Part shown: positions 32,750 through 48,473 of the stretch, piece after piece
Layout: each line of letters starts with the position of its first letter
How positions within the stretch are numbered: the first letter of the stretch is position 1
Assembly (NCBI GenBank): GCA_030737835.1
Contig: CM060853.1
Location: 3,387,152-3,451,151 of the forward strand
Direction: 5' to 3'
Source of the DNA: Acorus gramineus
Lineage: Eukaryota > Streptophyta > Magnoliopsida > Acorales > Acoraceae
Length of the DNA stretch: 64,000 bases
Program-made: the position numbers and the translations under genes
The notes under the pieces: generated by a model
The model's database searches: none
What the model was told of the DNA's origin: nothing
The model's input: the letters and a program-made list of their open reading frames with translations, nothing else

Positions 32750-34850
32750 GAAACAGAAAGGAAAAAAACAACTCCGTAGTTTTAGCAGATTTATTTTTTG
32801 TGTTTTGTATTTGATAGAGGAATTTATGTGTTTAAGCTATTCATAACCTTTTTTTTTTGAGTTATCATTTTTGACAGAGCTGCTACTGAAGTTATGAAAA
32901 AGGGTATGATTTTGAGAATTTTATGTCTTAGAGGATAAACCCTGGATAAGAATATGAATTAAGTCTGCGAGTTTTTATTTCTCTTGCGCTTGGATTGATT
33001 CAGGTAGTTAAATGGTTTTTCTCAGTATTATTTTTCAAATAAATATTCCCAGGCTTCATACTTATGTCAATAATTATATATGTTTAGCCAATGAAACATA
33101 TTCTTTTTATAAAAAATTGATGGACATACTCATATGTACTGCATTTTTAATTTTTTTTTTGAGATGGTGAAACATATACTCTGATCACTTTTCGCAAAAT
33201 GGACTGAATGTGTCGTCAAGAGTTTGAAACGTTTTTCCACTGTTTAATCCACCTAAATGCTCATCAAATTGACTCTTACTCTCTGTTTGGATTTGGGAAT
33301 AAGACTTATTTTTTGGTGTATATTTATTCTAGCATAAGTGATGATAAAGTGATTTTGTGTTTGGCTGTGTGTTTTGAATTATTCTCATTGGTAAACGTAA
33401 GAATAAATGTTTTGTTGTTTTGGTAAAATGTGAATAAAGTATGGATAAAGATTTATAAAAGGTAAAAAAATAATGATAATTGATTTGACATGTGATTTAT
33501 AAGAAGTGATGATAATTGATTTGACAATGAGTCCACATGTTTTATAAGTGGAATAATCTAGGATAACTTTAATTCCAGGGGTTGGTTGGAATTCATATCA
33601 CTTTATACTAGTTTATTCTGGCATACTTTATCCTTAGTTATTCTATGTTTCCAAACACCCTTTATCCCTTATTTCCCTTTATCCGAGGTTATTTTGGGGC
33701 TTATTCCCGTTCCAAACGGGGGCTAAGGTTCCGTTTGGATCCACGTCTCACCCGCTTTGGTGGTGGTGAACATCGACGCCCAACCAAACAGAAAAACAAG
33801 TTTCCGCGTTTGATTTCTTCATTCGGCATTTCAAGCCAATTTTTACTCGTCTCCCCGACGCATCAAAAAACCAATTCTCACGTTACACCCCGCTTTCACC
33901 ACTCAGCATTCCCGGACGTTTTGCCAAACGGAGCCTTAGCTAATGAGGCATATTCACTTATAAAAAAGTAACATACATATTCATATAAATTGAATGTATA
34001 TTTTTATTTATTTTCGATGGTGGACTTACTGCGTTATACTCTTTGGATAAAGACATAAGTTATTATGAGATTTATGCCTATTCTAGGATTAGATAATTAT
34101 AACAGTGGAATAAGTGATTTTTTGTTTAGTTTTGTTTTTTATTATTCTCGTTGTGAAATATAATGATAAAGTTTTGTTGTTTTGTATGTTGTGGATAAAT
34201 TATGAATAAAATGTAGATAATGATTTTATAAAATGTGAAAAAATGATTTGACCTCTACACCCTCGGACATACAAGAAAAAATGATAGTTGATTTAACAAT
34301 AAGATCCTTTTTATATTAGTTAAATGGTTTAAGTGGAATAACATAATTCCAATGGATTTGGAATACAAATAACATCTTATTTCCACCTAATCTGACATAG
34401 TTATACCTATTTATTCATTCCAAACAAACATTTTTTTTTACTTATCCCCCCCCCCATATTCCCTCATATATTCTCCTAAGGCAGTGTTTGATTGCATAAT
34501 TGGATAGTTTCTACGTTTACACACCTTAAATTAGATTGCAAAACTCACATGCCCGTTTAATTATATCTGAAGAGTGCTGTTACACTCATTTTTTTTCTCA
34601 GTCCAAAACAATATCACGTTAGAAATTCAGTGAAGCATATACATTGTTAAATATTGTATATACCACATTAAATATTTGCTTACTCTAAAACACAGTTTAT
34701 TAAATTTGAAGTGGAGTGATATACATTTTTTTTTATTAAAATATATATCTAAATAGATGATATTTATCATTTAAAAAAAATAAAAATGTCATGTCTAAGT
34801 TTTGATCGTTGAAGTGTAATTTGAGTCTTTAACATTTTTCATATCTAAAG
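32750..34850. other. RID2-RPL5 intergenic DNA with MITEs
   Basis: About 2 kb without a recognised gene. It contains RID2 3'UTR sequence, two decayed Tourist-like copies (about 33270-33722 and 34015-34480), a separate inverted-repeat element at 33722-33940, and C-runs near 34446. Confidence 0.6.
33722..33940. mobile_element. 219-bp MITE
   Basis: Inverted termini GCTAAGGTTCCGTTTGG on the left and GCTAAGGCTCCGTTTGG on the minus strand at the right (16/17). I could not settle a target duplication. It abuts the right end of a Tourist-like copy. Confidence 0.7.
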
Positions 34851-34854
34851 CCCA

Positions 34855-35116
34855 TTAATTGGGATGCGGCCCATAAATTGGGATGATCGTTCAGCCCACA
34901 TTCGAGGACTGCCCTCAATCGGATGTTCCCATCTAAACCTGGACGGTCCAGATTCATAGTTCAAACACATCTTTTGATCGGTCGGTGGAGGATGAACAAC
35001 ATCAACCCAGGCTTTCTAGGGTTAGGGTTTATAAAAAGAGCGGCTGCTCTCTCTCTCTTCCGCTCTCTCTGTTCCCTCAGATCCTAGACGAAGGAGGAGA
35101 AGCTTCAGATCCTACA
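34855..35116 (+). promoter_or_regulatory. RPL5 core promoter and leader
   Basis: Three copies of the site II type word (AGCCCATT, GGCCCATA, AGCCCACA) at about 34850-34900 precede a telo-box (TTAGGGTTT at 35022-35030), which overlaps a TATA-like TTATAAAAA at 35029-35037. A pyrimidine tract CTCTCTCTCTTCC follows, a likely TOP-like transcription start. Site II elements plus telo-box are the known signature of plant ribosomal-protein promoters. Confidence 0.75.
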
Positions 35117-38336
<3,220 letters not shown>

Positions 38337-38339
38337 TTT

Positions 38340-39050
38340 CGTGGGGCTGAGACTCTCTAGCTTTTTGTGCCCTAGCTTTCAAACCATATTTTATCAGTTC
38401 AGTTTCCTTATGAGAACTCATGTATGTGAGAAGAGGACATCTCCTCTTTTTTTTGTTAGATGTTTATCTGTTACAAAACTTGAATATGTTTCAGTTTTGA
38501 CTCATTTCATTGGCTTCCATGTTGCACATGATCTCATCCTGATTTGCATTTTTTTTCAGCATATACAGAATTCCTTGGTGTTTGAAGTCTTGGTTTTTTT
38601 AGAAATTGGTTGGATGCTGGTTTTTTTGAAGTATGTTAGATTATAAGATAACTATTTTAGTTATATATACTCAGGTTTCTTGTTTCAATATCTGGAGATG
38701 CAGCCCTTGTTGGGTTAGTATTGGCCTAGCTTGTTAAATGGAAAAATTTTTAAGTTAGTCAAATTGAATAAAAAATTTATTATTTTTATTCATATTTGTA
38801 TTTGTTAATGTTTTTTTTTATTTTTATTTTTTGTGTTCTTATCTTCAATCTTACATTTAAATTTGTTTTTGTTAATATGGGATAACTTGAAATTTTTTTT
38901 TAAAATATTAAATCTATCCTTCTTATAAATGGGATATTAATATTGTTTATTGAAATACATTCTTACATTTTTTTGTTTTTGATTTTTATTGGGAAGGGTA
39001 GTTATAAATATTATCTCAATTTTATAAAATAAGGATAAAAAATTGGAACA
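38340..39050. other. RPL5 3'UTR and AT-rich intergenic DNA
   Basis: T-rich sequence downstream of the RPL5 stop; no further gene is recognised before the second Copia element. Confidence 0.6.
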
Positions 39051-39327
39051 TGTTGTGAATATGGTGAATAACCATCATTTCTGTAACCCATAACCTCCTC
39101 CACTCTTCAACTCCATAACCCCCTCATTCAACTCCATAACCTCACCTCCCCCACTTGTAACTCCTCATCTTTAGGATTCCTCTATGCACCCTATAAATAG
39201 AGGGGATTCTCTTGTATTCCATCAACCAACAAATAGTGAATAAGAATCTCTCTCTACTTCTCTTCTATATGCTTGTGTATTTTGTTTATGTATACTTGTG
39301 TGTATGTATTCTACTTAGTTCATAACA
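39051..39327 (+). repeat. 5' LTR of the second Copia element
   Basis: 277-bp LTR with a TATA-like CTATAAATAG near 39200 and start-like CTCTTGTATTCC downstream. Confidence 0.88.
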
Positions 39328-39984
39328 CGTTATCAGCACGAGAAGCTCTTTGTTAAAGAGAAAGGTTTGTATTCGGTGGGTTGTTAATGATCTACATCAA
39401 AAATATTCTCTCATGCCTTTACATCCATATTGAATTCACTGTTGTTATAAGTATGGCATGTTATTCTATAATTTATATATATTATGTTGGTTTATTATAT
39501 TCATGAATGATTCTATTAGCATGAGTAGAACCCATGATTTTATTATATTCACCATCATGCCATATTTGAAAAACACCCATACTATTTTTGCAGCACCATG
39601 ATTCCTTTTTGTATTTTTTTTTAATAATGAAAATGAAAAGTTTTTAAAAGTTTTTTTTTAATATGTGGCATAAATATCTTCTTAATTAGTTTATTTATTC
39701 AACATATATAGTGCTTTGATTACTTTACTGTGGTTACAATACCGTGACATACTATGCCACATATATATATAATATAAATCATATTAGTCTCAATCTGTTC
39801 CATATTCATATATATGTGAAAAAAAAATGATTAAAATTTGTAGCTTAAAATTTTTTATGTTTGACTATATGGAATTATATTTTGATGTTTCACTTATTTC
39901 TTATATTTTTGCTAACATCAGTCCTTATTCCTTGTATCAATTAATTTGATATTTATATTTGATTTGAGATTCATTTTAATGTTA

Positions 39985-40345
39985 CAATGTCATGTGTCCC
40001 TATAGGATCATACAAAAATTGTATTTACATGTATCCCTGAAAGACCATATAGAAGTTATGAATAATGTGTTCCAATAAGACCATGCAAATTTTATTCTAT
40101 CCCTGAAGGACTACAAAAATTATTACATGGATCCTTGTAGGATCATGTGAAAGATATTATTAGAATGTGTCTCTGAAGGACCGTATAATTTTTATCCCTG
40201 AAGGATATATATATATATACACAAATCATGATTGCTCGTGTCCCTGTAGGACCAAACAAAAGTTATATGATATATTTTTTGGGTCCTTGAAGGACCAAAT
40301 AATAATAATAATAAAAAAGATCCATGTATCCCAGCAGGAACATGT
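39985..40345 (+). repeat. Repeated CCCTGAAGGACC motif in the leader of the second Copia
   Basis: About eight imperfect copies of a motif of the form GTGTCCCTGAAGGACCATA, separated by A/T-rich spacers of about 25-35 bases, between the left LTR and the coding remnant. Confidence 0.7.
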
Positions 40346-41103
40346 AAATTATGGTTAGATTTCACCATCATCATCATAATGAAGATGATTTAAAGATTAA
40401 TACCTCATTGACAAAGGTCCATCGGTCATTATGCCTCAAATATGCTCCAGTTGTAGCAATATTGAGAGCATCAATTTTATATATTCTCGTTGCCGAACAA
40501 CGATTTTTTTTAAATATCATGTAACTCAACTCAATGGTATAGCATTATTACCCGAAGTAAATGCATTTTATTTTATGTTCGTCATGAAAGTTATGGTCAT
40601 GAATGATGAGATCATGATTTATATAGTTGAAAGTACAACAATTATAAAGTTTATAAAATATCTCAAATCACTAGAAGTGATTTGCTATTAAATAAAAGCA
40701 TAATTGAAGGGAAAAAGGTTGCAGAACAAACCCCTAACACAAGGAAAATGATTGTTATGTATTTGGTGCTTAAAAATATGGTCACGTAGCTGATCTATGA
40801 TCAGACTTTTATAATTTTTATAATTATAATTTTTCTTTGTTATCTAAAATCCATTTTTCTTATTTTTATATTTATCTTATTTATTTCATTATCTAAAATA
40901 TGGTCACGTAGCCGAAGAGACTGACGTCCCTGAAGTGACGCCCGTGCATGAAGAACAAGTACATGGAAATGAAGAAATTTCCATAAATTATGCAAATTCA
41001 CAAAATATTGTGGGATCGAAAGCAAGTGCTTGTTAATGATATATTCTCATTTGCAGTAACTACAGAAATCATTTCAGATAATGATTTAGAACCACGTTCA
41101 GTG

Positions 41104-42702
41104 GATGAATGCAGATGAAAAAATTATTGGCCACAATGGAAAGCTGCTATTCAAACAGAATTGGATTCACTTGCAAAACACCAAGTATTTGGACCAGTAG
41201 TCCTAACCCCTGAAGGTGTTAAACCAGTAGAATGTAAATGGGTGTTTGCGAGAAAACGAAATGAAAGAAACGAGATTGTTAGATACAAAGCTCGTCTTGT
41301 GGCACAGGGTTTCCTGCAGAGACCTGGGATAGATTTTGAAGAGACATATTCTCCTGTGATGGACACAATCACATTTCGGTATTTAATTAGTCTTGTAGTC
41401 TCAGAAAGACTTGACATGCAGCTAATGGATGTGGTTACTGCATATTTATATGAAAAATTAGATACCGACATTTATATGAAAGTTCCTGAAGGACTAAAAT
41501 TGCCTGAAGCAAAATCATGAAACATGTACTCAATCAAGCTAAGACGATCCTTGTATGGATTAAAGCAATCTGGACGAATGTGGTATAACCATCTTACTGA
41601 GTACTTAATAAAAGAAGGATATGTTAATGATCCAATATACCCCTGTGTATTTATTAAGAAAATGGAACTCGGATTTACCATTATTGCAGTATATGTTGTT
41701 GATATTAATCTAATTGGAACTCCTGAAGAGCTCGAAAAGGCTTCCGAATATTTGAAAAAGGAGTTTGAAATGAAAGATCTTGGAAAAACAAGATGCTGTC
41801 TCGGCTTGTAAATTGAGCAAAGTTCAAATGGGATACTTGTTCATCAAACCACATATGTTGAAAAAATCCTGAAGCGTTTTAATATGGACAAATGTCATCC
41901 ATTAAGTACTCCAATGGTAGTAAGGTTACTTGACCCAAAGAAGGACCCTTTTCGTCCAAAAGAAGATACTGAAAATCTTCTTGGTCCTGAAGTACCATAT
42001 CTTAGTGCAATTGGTGCCTTATTATATTTGGCCCAATGCACTAGACCTGACATTGCATTTTCAGTTATATTATTGACCAGATTTAGCTCTGCACCAACTC
42101 GAAGGCATTGGAATGGTGTGAAGCACATTTTTCATTATCTTCGTGGAACGTCAGACATGGGTCTATTCTATACAAAGAATTCTAATAATGGTGCACAACT
42201 AAAGGGTTATGCAGATTCAGGATATCTTTCAGATCCTCACAAGGCTCGCTTACAAACAGGCTATGTATTCACTTGCAGTGGCAGAGCAATCTTTTGACGA
42301 TCTACGAAACAGACTTTGGTCGCCACGTCTGCTAACCACTCTAAGATTCATGCACTCCACGAAGCAAGCCAGGAATGCATGTGGATAAGGTTTTTGGTTC
42401 ATCATATTCGTACTGCATGCAGACTATCTCTCATTACAGATGTTCCAACAACTATATATGAAGACAATGCAGCATGCATTGCTCAAATCAATGGGGGATA
42501 TATCAAGGGTGATAGAACGAAGCATATTTCTCCAAAATTCTTTTACACTCATGAGCTCCAGCAGAGACATGAAATTGATGTTCAACAAATTCAGTCAAAG
42601 GACAATCTTGCAGATTTGTTTACTAAAGCTTTGTCGACATCAACATTCAAGAAGCTGGTGTATGAAATCGGGATGCGACAAGTTTGCGACCAAAATTCTT
42701 GA
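41104..42702 (+). pseudogene. Copia reverse transcriptase and RNase H remnant
   Basis: Motifs in order: CKWVFARKR, YKARLVAQGF, FEETYSPV, LYGLKQSGRMWY, then YVVD where the family has YVDD, KHIFHYLRG, YEDNAACIAQ and KHISPKFFY. In-frame stops occur at about 41518, 41808 and 42296. The catalytic YVDD change and the stops make it non-functional. It belongs to a different Copia lineage from the 6.5-14 kb element, judged by LTR, primer site and sequence. Confidence 0.92.
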
Positions 42703-42954
42703 AATCTTGTACTTATGAGGGGGAGTAATTTTTTTATGACATTTTACGAACTGTACTCTTTTTCCTTCGCCTAGGTTTTGTCCCATTGGGTTTTCCTGGC
42801 AAGGTTTTAATGAGGCAGTGTTAAACGCATACACTATTATACGATTAAGTTACATTGTACTCTTTTTCTTTCGCTTTGATTTTGTCCCATTGGGTTTTCC
42901 AAGCAAGGTTTTAATGAGGCAATTTTCTTAGCGTGGTGGTCATCCAAGGGGGAG

Positions 42955-43239
42955 TGTTGTGAATATGGTGGATAACCACCACTTCTCTAACCCATAACCT
43001 CCCCTACTCTTCTATTTCATAACGCTCCCATTATTGTCCCACTATCTCCCCCTCACCTCTATAGACTTGTAACTCCTCACCTTTGGGATTCCTCTATGCA
43101 CCCTATAAATTGAGGGGTTTCTCCTGTATTCCATCAACCAACAAATAGTGAATAAGAATCTCTCTCTACTTCTCTTCTATATGCTTGTGTATTTTGTTTA
43201 TGTATACTTGTGTGTATGTATTCTACTTAGTTCATAACA
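42955..43239 (+). repeat. 3' LTR of the second Copia element
   Basis: 285-bp LTR, the partner of 39051-39327; preceded by the purine tract. Confidence 0.88.
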
Positions 43240-43618
43240 GGATAAAGTTTGTTTCATCTTTTATCTAGAACAAACTATCCTCATTTTTTTTTCAAAATGT
43301 GGACAATTGTCTATGCTCTATCCCCTTTTCATTTTTTTTAATGCCATATGGGATAACAAGTGATTTAACTAATTTTTTCCTTATCCCAACCCTTTATTCC
43401 CATGTCAAACTAAGCCTTTGGGTGTGGTTTACTCCCACCCATTATTCATCCCACCACAGGCTAAATTTTGTGACCTCTAAGTCCACCCCATCATTCCTTT
43501 TTTTTTTTTTTTTGAAAAAAAGGTTGGTTTTCGTCTTTGTATTAATCAAAATGAAAGCCCAAAGAACGAAAAAACCCCTACTAAAACAACCACTTTATAA
43601 AACACACACCAAAGCGCT
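43240..43618. repeat. Duplicated block C (copy 2)
   Basis: Matches 26813-27210: AAAGTTTGTTT then ATCTTTTATCTAGAAC, the poly-T run and GTATTAATCAA. Homology begins exactly at the right LTR boundary. Confidence 0.85.
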
Positions 43619-43659
43619 AAAAGAAGAAGAGAGGTCTGCTTATGGTGCACCAAAATCAA

Positions 43660-44015
43660 CTAGCAATAGTAGCCTGGCACGGTAAGAAATCGACCCCTAG
43701 AAAAAGAATACTCTGTCGCCCCTGCACAATATCTCCCACATGACACCCCATCATTCCTAACCAACCTATAATTTACCCTCACATTTCTCTTCCTTACTGT
43801 CCCTCCCTTCCTCTTTATAACCACCACCTTTACTTACCAATGTTGACTTGTTGACTTCGCCATCGCCTACCACCGCCGCTTGTACCATCACTATGGTGGA
43901 GATGGGATAGGAAGGGGTGGGAGGAAGGTTTTGATTGTTGGGAGGTGAGATTAGGATTCACTAGGGTGGAAAATGGTTTGCAGTGGGGTTAATGTTTTCT
44001 AAATAAAATTTTGCT
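43660..44015. repeat. Duplicated block F (copy 1)
   Basis: Matches 45766-46125 closely, e.g. CACGGTAAGAAATCGA, CACAATATCTCCCACATGAC, CAATGTTGACTTGTTGACTT and GGTGGAGATGGGATAGGAAG. No coding domain is recognised. Confidence 0.88.
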
Positions 44016-44509
44016 CGATTTTTCTTAGATTTATTATGGTGGGGTGTTTTAGAATTCTGGGGGTTAAAAATCAGGCATTTTTAAGTCTGTTGTGCTATTT
44101 AGGTATCGTTTGAATGTGAGTTTTTAAAATCTGAATTTCACATGCAACTTTTGAGCTTAAGGCTGCATTGTAGCACTGGATTCTTTGAAGCGGTGTTGTG
44201 GGGCGTTTTAAAATACTTTATTTTTACACTATCAATGTGAGTCGGATTTTTTCACTTTATGAACGCTGGAGGTCATTTGGATGTGAGTTTTGTATTTTCT
44301 CTGATTGCACGAAACCTATGGTAGTAAAAGTCAAATTTTACAAATTAACGGTGGATGGACGGACATTTGACGGAGGGACTAAAAACTAAATAAGCGGTTA
44401 AATATAGGGACTAAAAAAAAATATATGAAGAAGTGAATGACCGATCCCTAAATAGACATGTTTAGATGGACTTAAAATTAAAAATCCTACTAATAATTCA
44501 TTCCACTGA

Positions 44510-45000
44510 TATGACTGAATAACTTATTTCGCTGCCCATATTTTAGAAAAGCTTATTCAATTGGATGACCCGAACACATGAAGTGCGACCTTCACATCAA
44601 AACGTTCTAACCGTCGATTCCCAGAACCTCAACGGTCACGATTCTCATTCAGGACATCTCTAAAAACGTCCATTTTCGGTGTCTCTCGCTCTCTCCCTCT
44701 CCTCTCCCCCCCTCCATTGCCGAAGTTGGAGCAGCTTCAGATTCCTGTATGGTGAGCCACAACTGACTTTCATTTCCCGTCTTTGATTGCGTTGAAATGG
44801 TTTTTCTAGGGTTTCTTTTTGTTCAACGTTAATATGTGTCTTCGCATGATTGATTTGCTTGCTTTGTTTTTGGGGTTCATGGAAACTTCTGTTTGGTGAT
44901 GGTAATAATGATTTTTTAGATGGGTACGACTGTTTTTTGGGTTTTATGTGGTTTATTGTATCACTTCAGGGCTTATACGTGTTATTTATTTTTTATAAAA
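44510..45000 (+). repeat. Promoter/first-exon module B, copy 2
   Basis: A copy of 26120-26800 with an intact donor-like ATGGTGAGCC at about 44750 and no insertion there. It is the empty-site control for the hAT element 47044-47950. A small half-copy of the 18.1-kb MITE lies just upstream (44350-44490). Confidence 0.8.
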
Positions 45001-45069
45001 CTGTTTGGTTGTATGATTATAAACGCAGTTTCCTACAATCGCAATCGTAGCGCAATCACGCTATCAAAC

Positions 45070-45690
45070 GCACCCTTAGGGAAAGCCAGGGGGGTTATAT
45101 GGATATTTCCCAAAAACCTAACCCCTCCGTGATTTTTTAGATTCATTGCCGCATTGTGTCCCTGTTTACGCTCCTCGAAGGATTGCCCTCGCCGCCGTTC
45201 TTCAACGTCATCTGTCCTCTCCGTTCCTTCTTGGTTGAGAAGAAGGGCTGTCCGGGTGACGACCGTCCGTTCAATCTAGGGTTTCTGTTTTCTTTTCTCG
45301 CTCCATTCGATTCCAGGTACACCTGATTTTCCACTATTGTTTTTCCCTAAGAAATGCATCTATAGAGGTACGAAACCCCTTTGATTCGGATGGGCATAGG
45401 TTGTCCACCCTTGTTTTACCCTAATAAGTTGTTTGATCGCTCGGATCGGTTGGGGTTCGGTCTTCTCTTATTGGTTTCTTATTTATCAGTGTTGAACTGT
45501 TTGATGTCTCTCTTGTTGATTTTGATATCTTTTCGAATTCGTAGAAGTGGTAGAAAATCAGTGTTGTAATTAGGGTTTTAGATTAATAGGTTATTGTTCT
45601 AGCTCTCTGGACTGTTCAATTATAGATTCTTATGCGAAAACTGTCCAACTGTCTCCCTCTCTGTCCTTCTCGCTGTCCCTTCTGTAGCCG
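45070..45690 (+). repeat. Duplicate of the RID2 5'UTR exon and intron start (block E copy 2)
   Basis: Matches 27890-28450 through the 5'UTR exon, its splice donor (CCAG then GTACAC at about 45317) and roughly 330 bases of intron. No RID2 coding exon follows, so this is an orphan first-exon module. Confidence 0.9.
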
Positions 45691-45765
45691 GCAGACTCCA
45701 TATTTTCCGGCAACAATCCATCGAGTCTTAAACTCTCTGGCAACGGAATTGAGAAGAAGAAATAC

Positions 45766-46125
45766 AAAATCAACTCGCAATACTAGCCTAACACGGTAAG
45801 AAATCGAACCCTGAAAAAAGAAAACTCCGTCGCTCCTGCACAATATCTCCCACATGACACCCCATCATTCCTAACAAACCTATAAGTTTACCCCCACATT
45901 TCTCTACCTTACTGTCCCTCCCTTCCTCACTATAACCACCACTTTGCTTACCAATGTTGACTTGTTGACTTGCCGTTGCCTACCACCACCACTTGTACTA
46001 TCACTACGGTGGAGATGGGATAGGAAGGGGTGGGGGGAGAGTTTTGAGTGTTGGGGGGTGAGATTAGGATTTACTAGGGTGGAAAATGGTTTGCAATGGG
46101 GTTAATGTTTTCTAAATAAATGACA
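45766..46125. repeat. Duplicated block F (copy 2)
   Basis: The second copy of 43660-44015; it runs directly into block A copy 2. Confidence 0.88.
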
Positions 46126-46815
46126 ATTTTAATCCATTTGAATAGATTATAAAACTCTATCTGATGGGGGTAAAATTGTTATAGATAATTTTTTACATTT
46201 TTAATACATTGTAGGGATTTTTGGTATACGGTGCTTCAGCCAGGGTTAGTAGATTGTTTTAAAACCTGACCCGACCCACCCGGTTGAACCATTTAAATAT
46301 TCACCCTCTTTGAATCCCGGTTAGATTTATCCTTAAAACCCGATGATATAAAAAATCGGTAAAACCCAATCAACCCACCGGTTGAATCGACAGTTTTTGT
46401 GAACCGACTATAGGTTGATTATATCAAATGGTTTCTTATTCGAAGAAATTGTAATTAATCACATGTTAAAATATGAAATATAATCAAAATACCACAACAT
46501 GTCTTTGTTTGCATGGAATAAAAAGTGTGTCTATGTAGAATAATTAGAATTAAGTTGGAATTAGGATTTGAATCTTTCACTCGAAGTATTACTCTACCAA
46601 TCTATTCTACCAGTGCAAGAGTGACTCACATACCAAATTATTTTTTCCATTCCCTTTATAAATCAATAGACACATGTGACAAATCATTTTCTCTTATTCT
46701 ATAAATCCTATTAACATCTTAATATCTTATTCACTATTTATTCACATTATTCTTAATCAACTAAATAACAAAAATTTATTATTATGTTTAAAAACGAGAC
46801 CAACTAATTGATATA
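46118..46815. repeat. Duplicated block A (copy 2, uninterrupted)
   Basis: Matches 24905-26120 minus the hAT element. It carries a single GTAAAACC at the site where copy 1 has the insertion. Confidence 0.9.
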
Positions 46816-48355
46816 ACTGAATAACTTATTTCGCTGCCCATATTTTAGGAAAGCTTATTCAATCGGATGACCCGAACACATGAAGTGCGACCCTCACATC
46901 AAAACGTTCTAACCGTCGATTCCCAGAACCTCAACGGTCACGATTCTCATTCAAGACATCTCTAAAAACGTCCATTTTCGATCTCTCTCTCTCCCCCCTC
47001 CATCGTCGAAGTTGGAGCAGCTTCAGATCCTGTATGGTGAGCTCAGTGTTTTGATATGCGGGATGCGGTTTACGTGCGGTTAAGATACCGCACATAGTAT
47101 ATGCGGTATGCGGGACTATATACAGTTCTATACTTTTATTAATAAAACATATAATTTTTGAACGTATCAAGATAAATATCAAAAACACATATATAAAGAA
47201 AATGTTAAAGATCCTCATATATTTTATTTTAACTAAATTGTTAGTTAATAAAGGATACATCTTAGATATTTTATCTCACCAATATTTACATTTAAAAACA
47301 CTCAAAATTTTATCAGAATGTAAATGGTTTATACACGCCCAAAGTGTCACAATAGTAATAAATAAATAAATAAAATATCACAATGGTAAAACAAAACAAA
47401 AAAAACAAAAGAATAGGTGTCAGTGCATTACAATTTGATACGGTGAGTCATGTCCCCTTCAAAGTTCTAAGCCTTTAATATATGAAAGAGAGAGAGAGAA
47501 AACAAAAAGTTTGACAGACAGAAAACAGAGAGTGAGTGAGACAGAGAAGTGGGGGAGATCGGAAGAAGATGATGATGATGAATTGAAGATGATGGGTGGG
47601 TGATCGCTGGGGAGATCCTTGCGGTCTACGGTGGGTTGAAGGAGTAGAAGAGATACATCGGGTAGTCGCTGAAGAAGATGCCGGGGACTGGGGTAGCCGT
47701 TGTGGCATCTGGGAAGGACTAAGGAGGAATCGATAAAGAAGATGATCGGCGACGTTGAAGTCTTGAAGAGGATCGACCGAGGACTTTTGGTTTAGGCGAG
47801 GAGAAGAAGAAGTGAAGAACCTCTGATTTAGGGCCGGCTGAGAAGAGGATTTTTGGTATTTTGTTTTTTTTTTTTCACTAATTTAAACGGGTCGAATGAC
47901 CCGTTTAACATATTCAATCTCGTGCGCACGGAACGCATTTCTGAACAGTGGGTGAGCCACAACTGACTTTCATTTCCCGTCTTTGATTGCGTTGAAATGG
48001 TTTTTCTAGGGTTTCTTTTTGTTCAATGTTAATCTGTGTCTTCGCATGATTGATTTGCTTGCTTTGTTGTTGGGGTTCATGGAGACTTCTGTTTGGTGAC
48101 GGTAATAATGATTTCTTAGATGGGTAGGACTGTTTTTTGGGTTTTATGTGGTTTATTGTATCACTTCAGGGCTTATATGTGTTATGTACTCTTTTTTTTT
48201 TTTTTTTTGATTATTAGTTTTCACATTTATATCGAAGTTTTGATTCTAGGGTTTCGGATTTTCAAATTTTCTGTTGGGCTGAGGTTGTGTACATTGTTTC
48301 CTTGGATGTCACATTTATATCAGGGTTCGGTTCTCTTTGTTGGTAACGATTAATT
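46815..48355 (+). repeat. Promoter/first-exon module B, copy 3, interrupted by hAT
   Basis: Continuous with block A copy 2, as copy 1 is with block A copy 1. Homology covers 46815-47043 and resumes at 47951-48355. It ends about 120 bases before exon 1a of the ELF9-type gene and may supply that gene's leader exon, ending ATG then GTGAGC at 47034-47041. Confidence 0.82.
47044..47950. mobile_element. 907-bp non-autonomous hAT element in module B copy 3
   Basis: Termini CAGTGTTTTGATATGCG and, on the minus strand, CACTGTTCAGAAATGCG. Flanks GGTGAGCT (47036-47043) and GGTGAGCC (47951-47958) are an 8-bp duplication with one change; the two empty copies near 26358 and 44752 show the original site. 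The interior is AT-rich on the left and G/A-rich on the right (47475-47850, with GATGATGATGATG). No transposase is visible. Confidence 0.88.
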
Positions 48356-48473
48356 GTGATTTCAATAGATTTCGTCTCTGAATGATAATGTAGTCTTTGT
48401 GTGTTTTTCAATCGATTAACTATTCAGATGACTTTGAAAACTTAAAAAAGGCAATTTTTTTTGTTGGGTTTAG

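Larger units (their letters stand above)
39051..43239 (+). mobile_element. Second Copia-type retrotransposon, degraded and internally deleted
   Basis: LTRs at 39051-39327 (277 bp) and 42955-43239 (285 bp) begin TGTTGTGAATATGGTG and end AGTTCATAACA; the 3' parts are nearly identical, the 5' parts diverge with indels. A primer-site-like TTATCAGCACGAG follows the left LTR and a purine tract AAGGGGGAG (42946-42954) precedes the right LTR. Only reverse transcriptase and RNase H are recognisable inside; gag, protease and integrase are missing. The flanks GAACA and GGATA do not form a clear target duplication. The right LTR abuts duplicated block C. Confidence 0.9.

Noticed and set aside
34441..34460. 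C homopolymer as a functional element
   Set aside because: C-runs here and at 31117 and 52335 are probably slippage or assembly artefacts.
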